From the NCBI RefSeq assembly GCF_030908245.1, contig NZ_JAVFJJ010000010.1, positions 62,001 through 126,000 on the forward strand: DNA of 64,000 nt. Reading direction: 5' to 3'. Both the position numbers and the translations under genes were made by a program. This stretch comes from Sinomonas sp. ASV322. GTDB lineage: Bacteria > Actinomycetota > Actinomycetes > Actinomycetales > Micrococcaceae. Shown here in pieces: positions 32,333 through 40,986 of this stretch. The stretch's first letter is position 1. The number at the start of each line of letters is the position of its first letter. A model generated the notes under the pieces. It did not search any database. It had not been told where the DNA came from and saw only the letters and a program-made list of their open reading frames with translations.

Positions 32333-33856
32333 CTACCCGCCGATGGCGCGGAGTGCGTTCGCCTGGCCCTTGCCGCTGAACGAGTTGCTGCCCACGCCGC
32401 CCTGGCAGACTTGCGGGGCGCCGTTGTCGACGGCAGGGAACGGCGCGTACATCGCCGTGTCGGGGCACGCGAGCGGATCGGCCGTGGCCGTGATCCGGGC
32501 CGCGACGGCACCCGGCGAGATCACACCCGAGCTCACGACGAGCGCCGCGACGCCCGTGACGTGCGGCGAGGCCATGGACGTTCCCTGCAGGTAGCAGTAC
32601 GTCGCGCCCGAGGCGTCGAACACTTTGCGTCGGCAGTTCTGGATGAGCGACGCCGGCCACGTCGAGAGCACGCGACCGTTGGGGGCCGCGGCCGTCCGTT
32701 GCAGGATCGAGTCGCCGCCCGGAGCCATGACCTGGGTGACGCCCACTCCGTAATTCGAGTAGAACGACTTGAACTCCTTGTTGCCATCCGCGCTCACTCC
32801 GATGACGCCGGGCACCTCGGCCGGGACGACGGCGCACGCGTTCGTGATCTCGCGCGTGACGGGCGTCGTGTTGTCCGGACTCGTGACGTCCTGGGTCGGG
32901 TGCGCGAGGTCGTCGGAGGCGTTGCCGAGGGCCGCGACGACGGTCGTCCCATGCGACTGCGCGAAGCGGATCGCGCGCCGCTCGGACTCCCAGATGGCCC
33001 GCTGCGTCGGATCGTTCTTGCAGTTGAAGAGCCACGGGTCCGCGAAGTAGCTGTTGTTCGTCACCTGGATGCCGTGCTGCCCGGCCCACATGAACGCGCA
33101 CACGACGGCCTCGGGGAAGAAGAACCCAGCCTTGTCCCCGGCCTTGATGCCGGCGACCATGACGTTCGGGGCCACGCCCACGATGCCGATCCCGTTCTTC
33201 GCTGCCGCGATCGTTCCAGCGGTATGAGTGCCGTGGCCGTTGTCGTCCATCCACGCCGACGGCGCCTGATTCGGCACACCGCCCACGCACGAGACGCTGC
33301 GCGAGAAGTCCACGTTCGGGGCGAGATCGGGATGCGAGAAGTCGAGACCCGTGTCGATGTCGCCGACGACGACGGATCGGCTCCCACCGTTGATTGCACG
33401 CGCCTCGGGCGCGTGGATCTGGTTCATGTCCCATTGAAGGCCCGAGAGACTGTCGGCGCCGGGCACGGGGGTCGGCGAGACGGGATCCGCGGCGTCCGTC
33501 GCCGTGTCTTCCCCAAGAGAAACCCCGAACGACGCCGTTGCTGCCGCGGTGTCGACGCTCGGATCGGCGGCTTGGAGACGGGCCGCGAACCCGGACGCGC
33601 CCGATGAGACGATCGCGACGCCGATCTCGGCGTAGTCCTGGACGATCGCTCCGCCAGCCTGGGCGATCGCGTCACGCGAGGCTCCCGCGCTTCCGCCCGA
33701 CTTGTAGAGGACGAGGTAGTTCTGGCTGGGTCCAGTGGCTGCCGGGGCCGTGTCAGCGGCGGCCGGCGAGATCGACGCCGTCGTGAACGCCGCCGCGAGG
33801 GCAACCGCGCCGACGGCCGCGACAATGCGCGCCGAGGTGCGAGTGACAAGGTGCAT
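32333..33856 (-). CDS. secreted S8 family serine peptidase (subtilase)
   Basis: 507 residues. Signal peptide at 1-35 (IVAAVGAVALAAAFTTASISPAAA), then an inhibitor_I9-like propeptide to about 140. The catalytic triad is visible: Asp168 in VGDIDTG, His208 in GHGTHTAG and Ser427 in GTSMASPHVTG, with the oxyanion Asn in LGN at about 312. Several cysteines in the catalytic domain suggest disulfides. The start ATG at 33856 gives a proper signal peptide with GGAG upstream. Monocistronic. Substrate likely extracellular protein. Confidence 0.95.
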   Translation of the reverse strand: MHLVTRTSARIVAAVGAVALAAAFTTASISPAAADTAPAATGPSQNYLVLYKSGGSAGASRDAIAQAGGAIVQDYAEIGVAIVSSGASGFAARLQAADPSVDTAAATASFGVSLGEDTATDAADPVSPTPVPGADSLSGLQWDMNQIHAPEARAINGGSRSVVVGDIDTGLDFSHPDLAPNVDFSRSVSCVGGVPNQAPSAWMDDNGHGTHTAGTIAAAKNGIGIVGVAPNVMVAGIKAGDKAGFFFPEAVVCAFMWAGQHGIQVTNNSYFADPWLFNCKNDPTQRAIWESERRAIRFAQSHGTTVVAALGNASDDLAHPTQDVTSPDNTTPVTREITNACAVVPAEVPGVIGVSADGNKEFKSFYSNYGVGVTQVMAPGGDSILQRTAAAPNGRVLSTWPASLIQNCRRKVFDASGATYCYLQGTSMASPHVTGVAALVVSSGVISPGAVAARITATADPLACPDTAMYAPFPAVDNGAPQVCQGGVGSNSFSGKGQANALRAIGG

Positions 33857-34087
33857 GGAAGGCTCCGTTCTCCCCGCGGAGGTCGTCCGCGTGGGGTAGG
33901 TCCCGAGGACCCTCTCGGCACCACTGCCGGGAGGGCAACGGACCACGGCGCTCCGGCCGGAAGCCGATCCGGCCGATCCGAGCCACGTGCGGCGCGCCCC
34001 GCGCGTCAGAGACTAGTGATGTGGGTCACCTTTTGTGAAGAGTTCGTTGCGCGTTTTCGACGGTCGACGAGGCGTGGGGGGTGACCG

Positions 34088-35686
34088 CTAGTCCTCGGTG
34101 ATCTGAACGATCTGCCAGAGGCGCGGCGCCGGGAGCTGGGCCGTGACGTAATCGCCGTCGACCACAAGGGGCACCTCTGTCAAGCGCGGCTCGAGGTCGG
34201 GGTCCGCCACGCGGAGGCGCGGGAGGCCGCGGCCGGTGCGGCGGTACCTGAGAGTTGCCGTTCCCGGGGTGACTGGTTCCCGCCGAGGAGAGTCCCACAG
34301 GGCGTCTTCTTGGCCCTTGAGGTTGATCAGGTGCATCACGAGCCCGGAAGGACCCTGGGTGATGCGCCGCCACACGGCTCCTGGTGCGGGTTCCTCGGAA
34401 ACGGGGGTGTCCGCGTAGACGACGTCGACGTCATCGTTGTAGCCGCCTGCGTAGGATCCCGTGACGTCGACAATGGCCGGGTCCATGAGCAGTTGATCGT
34501 ACTCGACGAGGAAGTCGTACCAGCGGGCCAGGAACCGTTCGGTGGTCGTGTTGGCCACGTGATTGGTGACGTAGTACGGATCCACGAGAATCCTGTCCGC
34601 CTCGCCGGCCAAGAGCTGGGTGGCCCCGTGGCTGAACGCCGTGGCCATCGTGAGCGCGGTGGCCCTGTCGGCGCTTTCCTGGTCGTCCGAGGACGAGTAC
34701 ACGTGCTGGTAGGCGGCCAGGACGATCGGCTGGCCCCGCCGGGCGCCCTTGGCGCGGTTGATGACGTGGGCGAGGGAACCGAGGGTCGTGTGGGGCGGCC
34801 AGACCTCGATGTACACGGCGTCCTGCGGCGCGCTTGCGGTGGCCCACGTGGGGAAGTCGTTGACGTTGTTGAAGACCAGGCGGCTGTCCGGCAGCTCCTT
34901 CCTAGCCCGCTCGATGAGCTCGACGAACGATGCGGCGAGATCCACGGTGCGGCCATCGGGAGTGGTAGCCCGCTTGGGGTATCCGTACTGGTCGAGGTGG
35001 AAGCCGTCGAAGCCCACCTCGGAAGCAGCCCGGGCGAGTTCGTGGGCGAAGTGGCTGAGCCAGGGCTCCGCGGCGGGATCCAGGAGGTTCAGGAAGTCGC
35101 CGAGGCTGTGGGTGGCCCCGGTAGCCGTGGTCAGCGCATGCGCGTGCCAGAGCGGCCATTCCTCCTTGCCGGACGCGTACACGGCCGCGTAGCCGAGGCT
35201 GTCGGCGCCGACGGCCTTGAGGGCTTTGGCCAGGCTCCGCACGGTGGCCAGAGAGATCGGCTGGCCCAGAGGGTCGGAGTAGTCCTCGCCTCCGCCCAGG
35301 AGATCGGCGTGCCGATAGGCCCAGTCATAGAACTGGATCCCGTTCAGGTGGAGCCGACGAGCCCGGCGCACTACGCCATGGACGTCCTTGTCCGGCGAGT
35401 AGCTTGCCACGAAGCCGTACCGCAGCCGACCTCGGGGATCGGCCGTGACTTCGACGGCGGTGCGCAGTGTCAGCCCGTCTGCCCTGTACTCGATTCCGTA
35501 GCCGCCGGGCTGCAAGCTGCCCAGCGCGCGGAATCCCGGACCGACGTCGTTGAGGCGGAGCACGGGATCACCGAGGCGGAAGACGGTCAGCGTACCTGTG
35601 GTCCCCTCGGGAACGAGCACGTCCAGGGCAACAGTGTCCTCCGGCGTGAAGGAGGCTTTGACAGGGAGGAGTTCGGTGGAGATCAC
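34088..35686 (-). CDS. GH66 family enzyme (dextranase / cycloisomaltooligosaccharide glucanotransferase-like), no signal peptide
   Basis: 532 residues: N-terminal Ig-like beta domain (about 1-85), TIM barrel starting RLRYGFVASYSPDK (88), and a C-terminal beta domain (about 430-532). GFDGFHLDQYGYPK carries the candidate nucleophile Asp232 and YIEVWPPH the candidate acid/base Glu294. Their 62-residue spacing is close to that of characterised GH66 enzymes. GH66 acts on alpha-1,6-glucans. Known members are exported, but this one begins MISTELLPVK with no signal, implying a cytoplasmic role on imported oligosaccharides. Last gene of the sugar operon. Confidence 0.87.
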   Translation of the reverse strand: MISTELLPVKASFTPEDTVALDVLVPEGTTGTLTVFRLGDPVLRLNDVGPGFRALGSLQPGGYGIEYRADGLTLRTAVEVTADPRGRLRYGFVASYSPDKDVHGVVRRARRLHLNGIQFYDWAYRHADLLGGGEDYSDPLGQPISLATVRSLAKALKAVGADSLGYAAVYASGKEEWPLWHAHALTTATGATHSLGDFLNLLDPAAEPWLSHFAHELARAASEVGFDGFHLDQYGYPKRATTPDGRTVDLAASFVELIERARKELPDSRLVFNNVNDFPTWATASAPQDAVYIEVWPPHTTLGSLAHVINRAKGARRGQPIVLAAYQHVYSSSDDQESADRATALTMATAFSHGATQLLAGEADRILVDPYYVTNHVANTTTERFLARWYDFLVEYDQLLMDPAIVDVTGSYAGGYNDDVDVVYADTPVSEEPAPGAVWRRITQGPSGLVMHLINLKGQEDALWDSPRREPVTPGTATLRYRRTGRGLPRLRVADPDLEPRLTEVPLVVDGDYVTAQLPAPRLWQIVQITED

Positions 35687-35749
35687 AGATTTCCTTGGCT
35701 TTCCTTGGCTCGGTGCGCCTGGCTCCGGGCCAGGCCGGTCATGGGAGTT

Positions 35750-36637
35750 CTACTTGACGGCGCCGGCTGTGATGCCGGCAATGAGGTGTCGCTGCCCTGC
35801 GATGTAGACCGCGACAACGGGGATGACGGCGATGGTCGAGGCCGCAAAGACGAGCCCCCACGCAGTGCTGTGCTCGCCTTGGAAGGCCGCGATGCCCAAC
35901 GGGAGCGTGCGCTTGCTGGCGTCGCTGATCACCGTGAGGGCCCAGACGTATTCGTCCCACGCCCCGAGGAAGGCGAACACGGCAGCGGTTGCGAGGGCCG
36001 GGCGCGCGAGGGGCAGATAGAGCCGGACGAACTTCCGCCAGGTGCCAGCGCCGTCGACCGTCATGGCCTCGTCGAGCTCGGTGGGAACCCGTTCGAAGAA
36101 GGCCCGCAGCATGAACGTGGTGAACGCGATCTGGCCGGCCGTGTAGAAGAACACGAGGCCATTGAGGGAGTCCAGCATGCCGAGCGACTTGGCCAGGATG
36201 AACTGGGGCACGATGATGACGATTCCGGGAATCATGAGCCCGGCCAGCAGCACCGCATAGACGACGTTCTTTCCGGGGAAGTCGAATCGGGCGAAGGCGA
36301 AGGCCGTCATCGCCGAGATCGCCACGGCGGCGAGCGTCGTCAGCACCGACACATAGGCGGAGTTGACGAAGTACTGGGCGAAATCGCTGCCCGTCCACGC
36401 ATCCACATAGTTGGCGATCGTCGGGTTCTGGGGGAGGAAATGCGGCGGATTGGGCAGCAGCGCGGTGTTCGGCTCGAACGACGTGGTGACCATGATGACG
36501 AACGGCGCCATGAGGAACAGCGCCCCGATGGCGACCGCCGCCGTCCGGGCTGCAGTCCAGCCGATCGCACTCCGGCGCCTGCTGGGGGTCCGCCGTGCGG
36601 ACGGGGTTCCGACGAGGGTGGCTGGCGCGCTGCTCAT
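35750..36637 (-). CDS. sugar ABC transporter permease, MalG-like
   Basis: 295 residues, six membrane helices after a basic N-terminus. The EAA loop reads VPTELDEAMTVDGAGTWRKFVRLYLPLARPALAT and the C-terminus GVVKG-like IAGITAGAVK, as in CUT1-class MalG proteins. Its start overlaps the upstream MalF-like gene by 4 nt (ATGA). Forms the heteromeric channel with that protein; the ATPase is not encoded here and is presumably a shared MsmK-type protein. Confidence 0.95.
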   Translation of the reverse strand: MSSAPATLVGTPSARRTPSRRRSAIGWTAARTAAVAIGALFLMAPFVIMVTTSFEPNTALLPNPPHFLPQNPTIANYVDAWTGSDFAQYFVNSAYVSVLTTLAAVAISAMTAFAFARFDFPGKNVVYAVLLAGLMIPGIVIIVPQFILAKSLGMLDSLNGLVFFYTAGQIAFTTFMLRAFFERVPTELDEAMTVDGAGTWRKFVRLYLPLARPALATAAVFAFLGAWDEYVWALTVISDASKRTLPLGIAAFQGEHSTAWGLVFAASTIAVIPVVAVYIAGQRHLIAGITAGAVK

Positions 36638-37614
36638 CGCCGCGCCTCCTTCTTCTCACGCGTGATGCGGTACTGCAGATAGGAGACCGCGGAAATGATG
36701 ATGGCCATGACGAAGGACATAGCTGAGGCGAAGCCGAAGTCCAAGAACGAGAAGGCCTGCTTGTACATGTAGGTCAGGGGCACTTCGGTCGAGCCGGCGG
36801 GCCCGCCGTTCGTCATGAGGAGGATCGAGGGGAAGACGTTGAACGCTCCGATGATCTGAACGATCGCGACGAAGATGACGGTCCCGCGGATGCCGGGGAA
36901 CGTCACGTTGGCGAACTTGGCCCACGCGTTCGCGCCGTCGAGCGCCGCGGCCTCGTAAAGGTCCTGCTGGACTCCGCCCAGCGCCGCGAGGAAGACGACG
37001 ATGCACCAGCCGAGGTTCTTCCAGATGCCGAGCATCGAGACCGCAGCGAGGGCAGTCCAGCGCTGCTCGAGCCAGGGCACTGGTTCGGAGACGGCGTGGA
37101 GCACGTCCTGCAGGAACCAATTCACGGCGCCGTTGTCGCTGCTGAAGAGGTACTTGAACAGGAGCGACACCACGACCCAGCTCGTGACCACGGGGATGTA
37201 GTAGAGCACCCGGAAGAGGGTTCTGGCGGGCATGGGGCGGTGCAGGAGCACGGCGAACACGAGCGAGACGGCGATCGTCGCGGGCACCGTCATGAGGAGG
37301 TAGGCCCCCGCGTTGACCACGCTCGTCCAGAACTGCGGGTCGCCGAGAGCCCTCACATAGTTGTCGAACCCGACGAACGGGCTGTCCGTCCCGGGAAGAA
37401 CCGACCACTGGTAGAAGCTGATCTGCAGCGATCGCACGAGAGGGTAGCCGGTGGTGAGCGCGAAGAAGGCCAGCCCTGGCGCGGCAAACGCCCAGGGGAT
37501 CCACCAGTGGGCCGGGCGGCGGGAACTCCCGCCCCGCCGCGGCTTCGAGGGCCGCGACGGAGCGGGAACGTGTTCCGTGCGGGCACGGAACGGCGCTTCG
37601 GTGGACATGGTCAT
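36634..37614 (-). CDS. sugar ABC transporter permease, MalF-like
   Basis: 326 residues with about six helices. PWAFAAPGLAFFALTTGYPLVRSLQISFY at the N-terminus and the EAA loop VQQDLYEAAALDGANAWAKFANVTFPGIRGT at about 225 are typical of CUT1-class permeases (UgpA/MalF type). It overlaps both the binding-protein gene (4 nt upstream) and the MalG-like gene (4 nt downstream), so the three are translationally coupled. Confidence 0.95.
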   Translation of the reverse strand: MTMSTEAPFRARTEHVPAPSRPSKPRRGGSSRRPAHWWIPWAFAAPGLAFFALTTGYPLVRSLQISFYQWSVLPGTDSPFVGFDNYVRALGDPQFWTSVVNAGAYLLMTVPATIAVSLVFAVLLHRPMPARTLFRVLYYIPVVTSWVVVSLLFKYLFSSDNGAVNWFLQDVLHAVSEPVPWLEQRWTALAAVSMLGIWKNLGWCIVVFLAALGGVQQDLYEAAALDGANAWAKFANVTFPGIRGTVIFVAIVQIIGAFNVFPSILLMTNGGPAGSTEVPLTYMYKQAFSFLDFGFASAMSFVMAIIISAVSYLQYRITREKKEARR

Positions 37615-38903
37615 CCTTGCGCGAGCAGGGGGTCAATCTGGGAGGCCGCGGAGTCGAGCGCCTGCTGGACCGTCACTTTGCCCTGGAAGGCGAGCTGGAC
37701 CTGCTTGGTGAAGATGTCGTCGACCTTGGCCCACTGCGGGGTTGCGGGGCGCGGGCGGGCGGTCTTGAGCTGCTCGAGGTAGGGCGCGTAGTACGGCGCG
37801 TACGAGGCCATATCGGCAGCCAGAGCGGGCTCGGCGGAGAGCTGCCCCACCTTGCCCATCGCCTGCTGCGCGTCGGGCGAAAGCATGTACCGGACGAACT
37901 CCGCCGCGAGGGCCTTGTTCTTGGACTGCTGCGTCATGACAATATCTTCGCCGCCGACCACGCTGATGCTCCCGGCCGAGCCCGAGAACATCGGCTCGGT
38001 AGCGGGCTTGAAGCTCGGGTAGGAGGCGGTCAGCCCGGGGAAGGTCCAGGGACCGTCGACGATCGTGTCGTAGAGGCCCTTCGCAAGGCCGTCCGACGTC
38101 GGGGTGTCGCCGCTGCCGCCGAGGATGTTGCCGGGGATCTGCTTGGCCCTGTACATGTCGACGAGCATCTGGATGGCGTCGACCGTCTGGGGGCTGTTGA
38201 GGTAGCCGGTCGCCTTCGAGACCGACGGATCGGTCATCTCGCCGCCGTTGGACCAGATGAAGGGCAGGAGGTTCCAGGCGCCGGACCCGCCCTCGGCGAA
38301 GATGAACTTGCCGCCGCCCACCTTGCTGGCCGCCGCCTTGAGGTCATCGAGGGACTTCGGGACTTGGCTGACGCCCTGGGACGTGAGCGCATCCTGGTTG
38401 TAGATGACGACCCTCGTGTTGGTGTCGAGCGGCAGTCCCCAGTACTTGTCCTTGTACTTGTTGGTGGCCAGGGGCCCGGGGAACATCTTCGCCGCCCAGC
38501 TCTGGAAGTCGGGCATGACGTCGCTCAGCGGTGCGAGGACCCCAAGCTTGGCGAGCTCCGGAACCGTGACGATGTCCGCACGCACGACGTCGGGCAGCGC
38601 ACCGCCCGCAGTTGCCGTGATGAGCTTCTGGTGCATATCGGAGGACGGGACCTGCACGTCGTGGACCTTGACCCCGGGGTGGAGCTTTTCGAAGTTGGGG
38701 ATGATGGTCTTCTCGAGGGCGTTGATCTCTCCGCCACCGGCGCTGTAGGCGTGCCAGAACGTGATTTCGCCGGACACGGATGCACTGGGCGAGAGCTCGT
38801 TGCCGGACGGCGCGCTCTGGGATGATCCGGCGCCGACGCCACAGGCGGCCAGGCCGGTCAGGGCGGCCAGCGCGATGGTCGGCAGGACCAGCGATCGTTT
38901 CAT
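37611..38903 (-). CDS. sugar ABC transporter substrate-binding lipoprotein
   Basis: 430 residues. Lipoprotein signal ending LAAC with Cys at about residue 21, followed by a Ser-rich linker. SBP_bac_1 features are present: GEITFWHAYSAGGGEINALEKTIIPNFEKLHPGVKVHDVQVP, DVVRADIVTVPELAKLGVL, VGGEDIVMTQQSKNKALAAEFVRYML. Co-encoded GH13 oligo-1,6-glucosidase and GH66 enzymes imply an alpha-1,6-linked glucooligosaccharide ligand. Confidence 0.95.
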   Translation of the reverse strand: MKRSLVLPTIALAALTGLAACGVGAGSSQSAPSGNELSPSASVSGEITFWHAYSAGGGEINALEKTIIPNFEKLHPGVKVHDVQVPSSDMHQKLITATAGGALPDVVRADIVTVPELAKLGVLAPLSDVMPDFQSWAAKMFPGPLATNKYKDKYWGLPLDTNTRVVIYNQDALTSQGVSQVPKSLDDLKAAASKVGGGKFIFAEGGSGAWNLLPFIWSNGGEMTDPSVSKATGYLNSPQTVDAIQMLVDMYRAKQIPGNILGGSGDTPTSDGLAKGLYDTIVDGPWTFPGLTASYPSFKPATEPMFSGSAGSISVVGGEDIVMTQQSKNKALAAEFVRYMLSPDAQQAMGKVGQLSAEPALAADMASYAPYYAPYLEQLKTARPRPATPQWAKVDDIFTKQVQLAFQGKVTVQQALDSAASQIDPLLAQG

Positions 38904-38915
38904 GGTGGAACCTTT

Positions 38916-40703
38916 CTATGCCTGGACTTCTGTGTCCAACGGGGCAGGGGGGATGGGGCGAAGCAGGGCGGCGAACTCCCATGGTCTGAGGGCCAGTCCG
39001 TGGGCGTCGGGATAGTTGCCGAGGAGCCGCCGCGCGTCAGCCCAGAGAGGGTCCGCGACCTCGGCAATCCGTGGGTGGGCGCTGAAGTTCCCGAGCACGA
39101 GCAGCTCGTGATCCTCGTGGCGCCGAATGTAGGCGTAGACCTCCTCGTCGTCGGGCAGGAGCATCGTGAAGTCGCCGTGGGCGATCACGGGCAGCTCGTG
39201 GCGCAGCCGGATGAGCATTCGGTAGAAGTTGAAGACCGAGTCCTCGCGCGAGATCTGCTCCTCGGCATTCACGGCGCTGGCGTTCGGGTTGACGCCGATC
39301 CATGGTGTGCCGCTCGTGAACCCGGCTTGAGGTCCTGCGTCCCACTGCACGGGCGTGCGGGCGTTGTCCCGGTTGAGCGGGGCGATCGAGGCGAGGACGA
39401 CGGTGGGGTCCTCCCAGAGCACCTCGGTCGCCTCCCGGAAGTGGTTGAGGACCTCGATGTCCCTGTAGTCGTCGATGGTGGCGAAGGGCATGTTCGTCAT
39501 GCCTAGTTCCTCGCCCTGGTAGACGTACGGGGTCCCGCGGTGAAGGTGCAGCACCCCGGCGAGCATCTTCGCCGAGAGCTCACGGTACTCGGGGCTCTCG
39601 TCCCCGAACCGCGAGACAACCCGCGGCTGGTCGTGGTTGCCCCAGTACAGGCTGTTCCAGCCACGCTCCGCGAGCCCGGCCTGCCACCGCCCGAGCGACG
39701 CCTTGAGCTCGGTCAGGCGCAGCTGGGTGGGGTTCCACTTGCTCCCGTCATGGTCGAGTCCCACATGCTCGAACTGGAACACCATGTCCACCTCGCGGCG
39801 CGCAGGGTCGGTGAAGAGCGCGGCATCCTCGACCGTGACCCCGGGCATCTCCCCCACCGTCAGCAGGGCCTCGTCTCGGCCGGCGAACACCTGTTCGTGC
39901 ATCTCGTTGAGGTACTCGTGGATCCGCGGCCCGGAGATGAACGATGCGCCTCCGTCCGCGTAGAGCCGGCCGTCGCGCTCGGGGCCGTCCGGCAGCGCGG
40001 GATCTTTTGAGATGAAGTTGATGACGTCCATCCGGAACCCGTCCACCCCGCGGTCGAGCCACCACCGCATCATCTCGTAGACCGCCTCGCGGACCTCGGG
40101 GTTCTCCCAGTTCAGGTCCGGCTGCTTCTTCGAGAACAGGTGGAGGTAGTACTCCCCCGTGGCCTCGTCGAGCTGCCACGCGGAACCCGAGAAGAACGAC
40201 TCCCAGTTGTTCGGCTCGGCGCCGGGGATACGGGGCTCGGCCCCGGGCCCGCCAGCCTCGAAACCCGGGCGCGCCGGGCGCCACCAGTACCAGTCCCGCT
40301 TCGGGGAGTCCTTCGACGCGCGGGACTCGACGAACCACGGGTGCTCGTCCGAGGTGTGGTTGACGACGAGGTCCATGACGAGCTTCATCCCGCGGGCGTG
40401 AAGGCCCGCGATGAGCTCGTCGAGGTCCGCGAGGGAGCCGAAGAGGGGGTCGATGTCCCGGTAGTCGCTGATGTCATAGCCGTTGTCGTCGTGCGGGGAA
40501 CGGTAGACGGGCGAGAGCCAGAGGACGTCGACCCCGAGCCGTTCGAGGTAGTCGAGCTTGGAGATGATTCCCTGGAGGTCGCCCACGCCGTCGTCGTTCG
40601 AGTCGGCGAAGCTGCGCGGATAGACCTGGTACACCACGGCGCTGCGGAACCAATCGCGCTCGCGGGGAACGGTTTCGCGTTCTTGGGGGGAGATGACTGT
40701 CAA
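38916..40703 (-). CDS. GH13 oligo-1,6-glucosidase / alpha-glucosidase
   Basis: 595 residues, cytoplasmic (no signal). GH13 regions are clear: DLVVNHTSDEHPWF, DGFRMDVINFISKD (nucleophile Asp226), LLTVGEMPGVT (acid/base Glu285) and YWGNHDQPRVVSR (Asp358). The QPDLNWENPEVR and EELGMTNMPF segments are typical of the oligo-1,6-glucosidase and alpha-glucosidase group. It releases glucose from isomaltose, panose or related sugars. Starts with TTG with GAAGG about 7 nt upstream. First gene of the five-gene operon, 284 bp from the divergent ROK regulator. Confidence 0.93.
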   Translation of the reverse strand: MTVISPQERETVPRERDWFRSAVVYQVYPRSFADSNDDGVGDLQGIISKLDYLERLGVDVLWLSPVYRSPHDDNGYDISDYRDIDPLFGSLADLDELIAGLHARGMKLVMDLVVNHTSDEHPWFVESRASKDSPKRDWYWWRPARPGFEAGGPGAEPRIPGAEPNNWESFFSGSAWQLDEATGEYYLHLFSKKQPDLNWENPEVREAVYEMMRWWLDRGVDGFRMDVINFISKDPALPDGPERDGRLYADGGASFISGPRIHEYLNEMHEQVFAGRDEALLTVGEMPGVTVEDAALFTDPARREVDMVFQFEHVGLDHDGSKWNPTQLRLTELKASLGRWQAGLAERGWNSLYWGNHDQPRVVSRFGDESPEYRELSAKMLAGVLHLHRGTPYVYQGEELGMTNMPFATIDDYRDIEVLNHFREATEVLWEDPTVVLASIAPLNRDNARTPVQWDAGPQAGFTSGTPWIGVNPNASAVNAEEQISREDSVFNFYRMLIRLRHELPVIAHGDFTMLLPDDEEVYAYIRRHEDHELLVLGNFSAHPRIAEVADPLWADARRLLGNYPDAHGLALRPWEFAALLRPIPPAPLDTEVQA

Positions 40704-40846
40704 CGGGGCACCTTCGCAGAAAGTTCGCAGAGAAGAGGATGAGCCGAAGCGGCTGATTCCCGACTGGGAACGCAGTCTCGGGCTGGCTCTGCCTTGCGCC
40801 GCCGATGAGACCGGTTCACCTCAGGATGTGATCTGTTCAACACTCA

Positions 40847-40960
40847 AAGTTTTGTCACAGAAGTCTCATGGTGTCAAGGGATGGCCAACCAGCCTTGCCG
40901 GCCCGGTTATCTCAAGCGTCGAAGTTCTGGCGCAAAAGCCCAAGTTCTGCCAAAATCACA
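40847..40960. promoter_or_regulatory. repeated AAGTTYTG motifs in the GH13-ROK divergent promoter
   Basis: AAGTTTTG (40847-40854), AAGTTCTG (40922-40929) and AAGTTCTG (40942-40949) occur in the same orientation. The last two are exactly 20 bp (two helical turns) apart and each is followed by CAAAA within 10 bp. The region is unusually AT-rich. A likely operator zone for the ROK regulator. Confidence 0.5.
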
Positions 40961-40986
40961 GTGACATACCTGCGAGGAGGCAACCA

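Noticed and set aside
40728-40790. Possible further copy of the 87-bp element (GATTCCCGACTGGGAAC)
   Set aside because: Only a superficial TTCCCA..TGGGAA similarity; the conserved ends and 87-bp spacing are missing.
40693-40986. 98-codon N-terminal extension of the ROK regulator
   Set aside because: Extension is not family-like and covers the AT-rich divergent promoter; GTG 40987 has a strong GAGGAGG.
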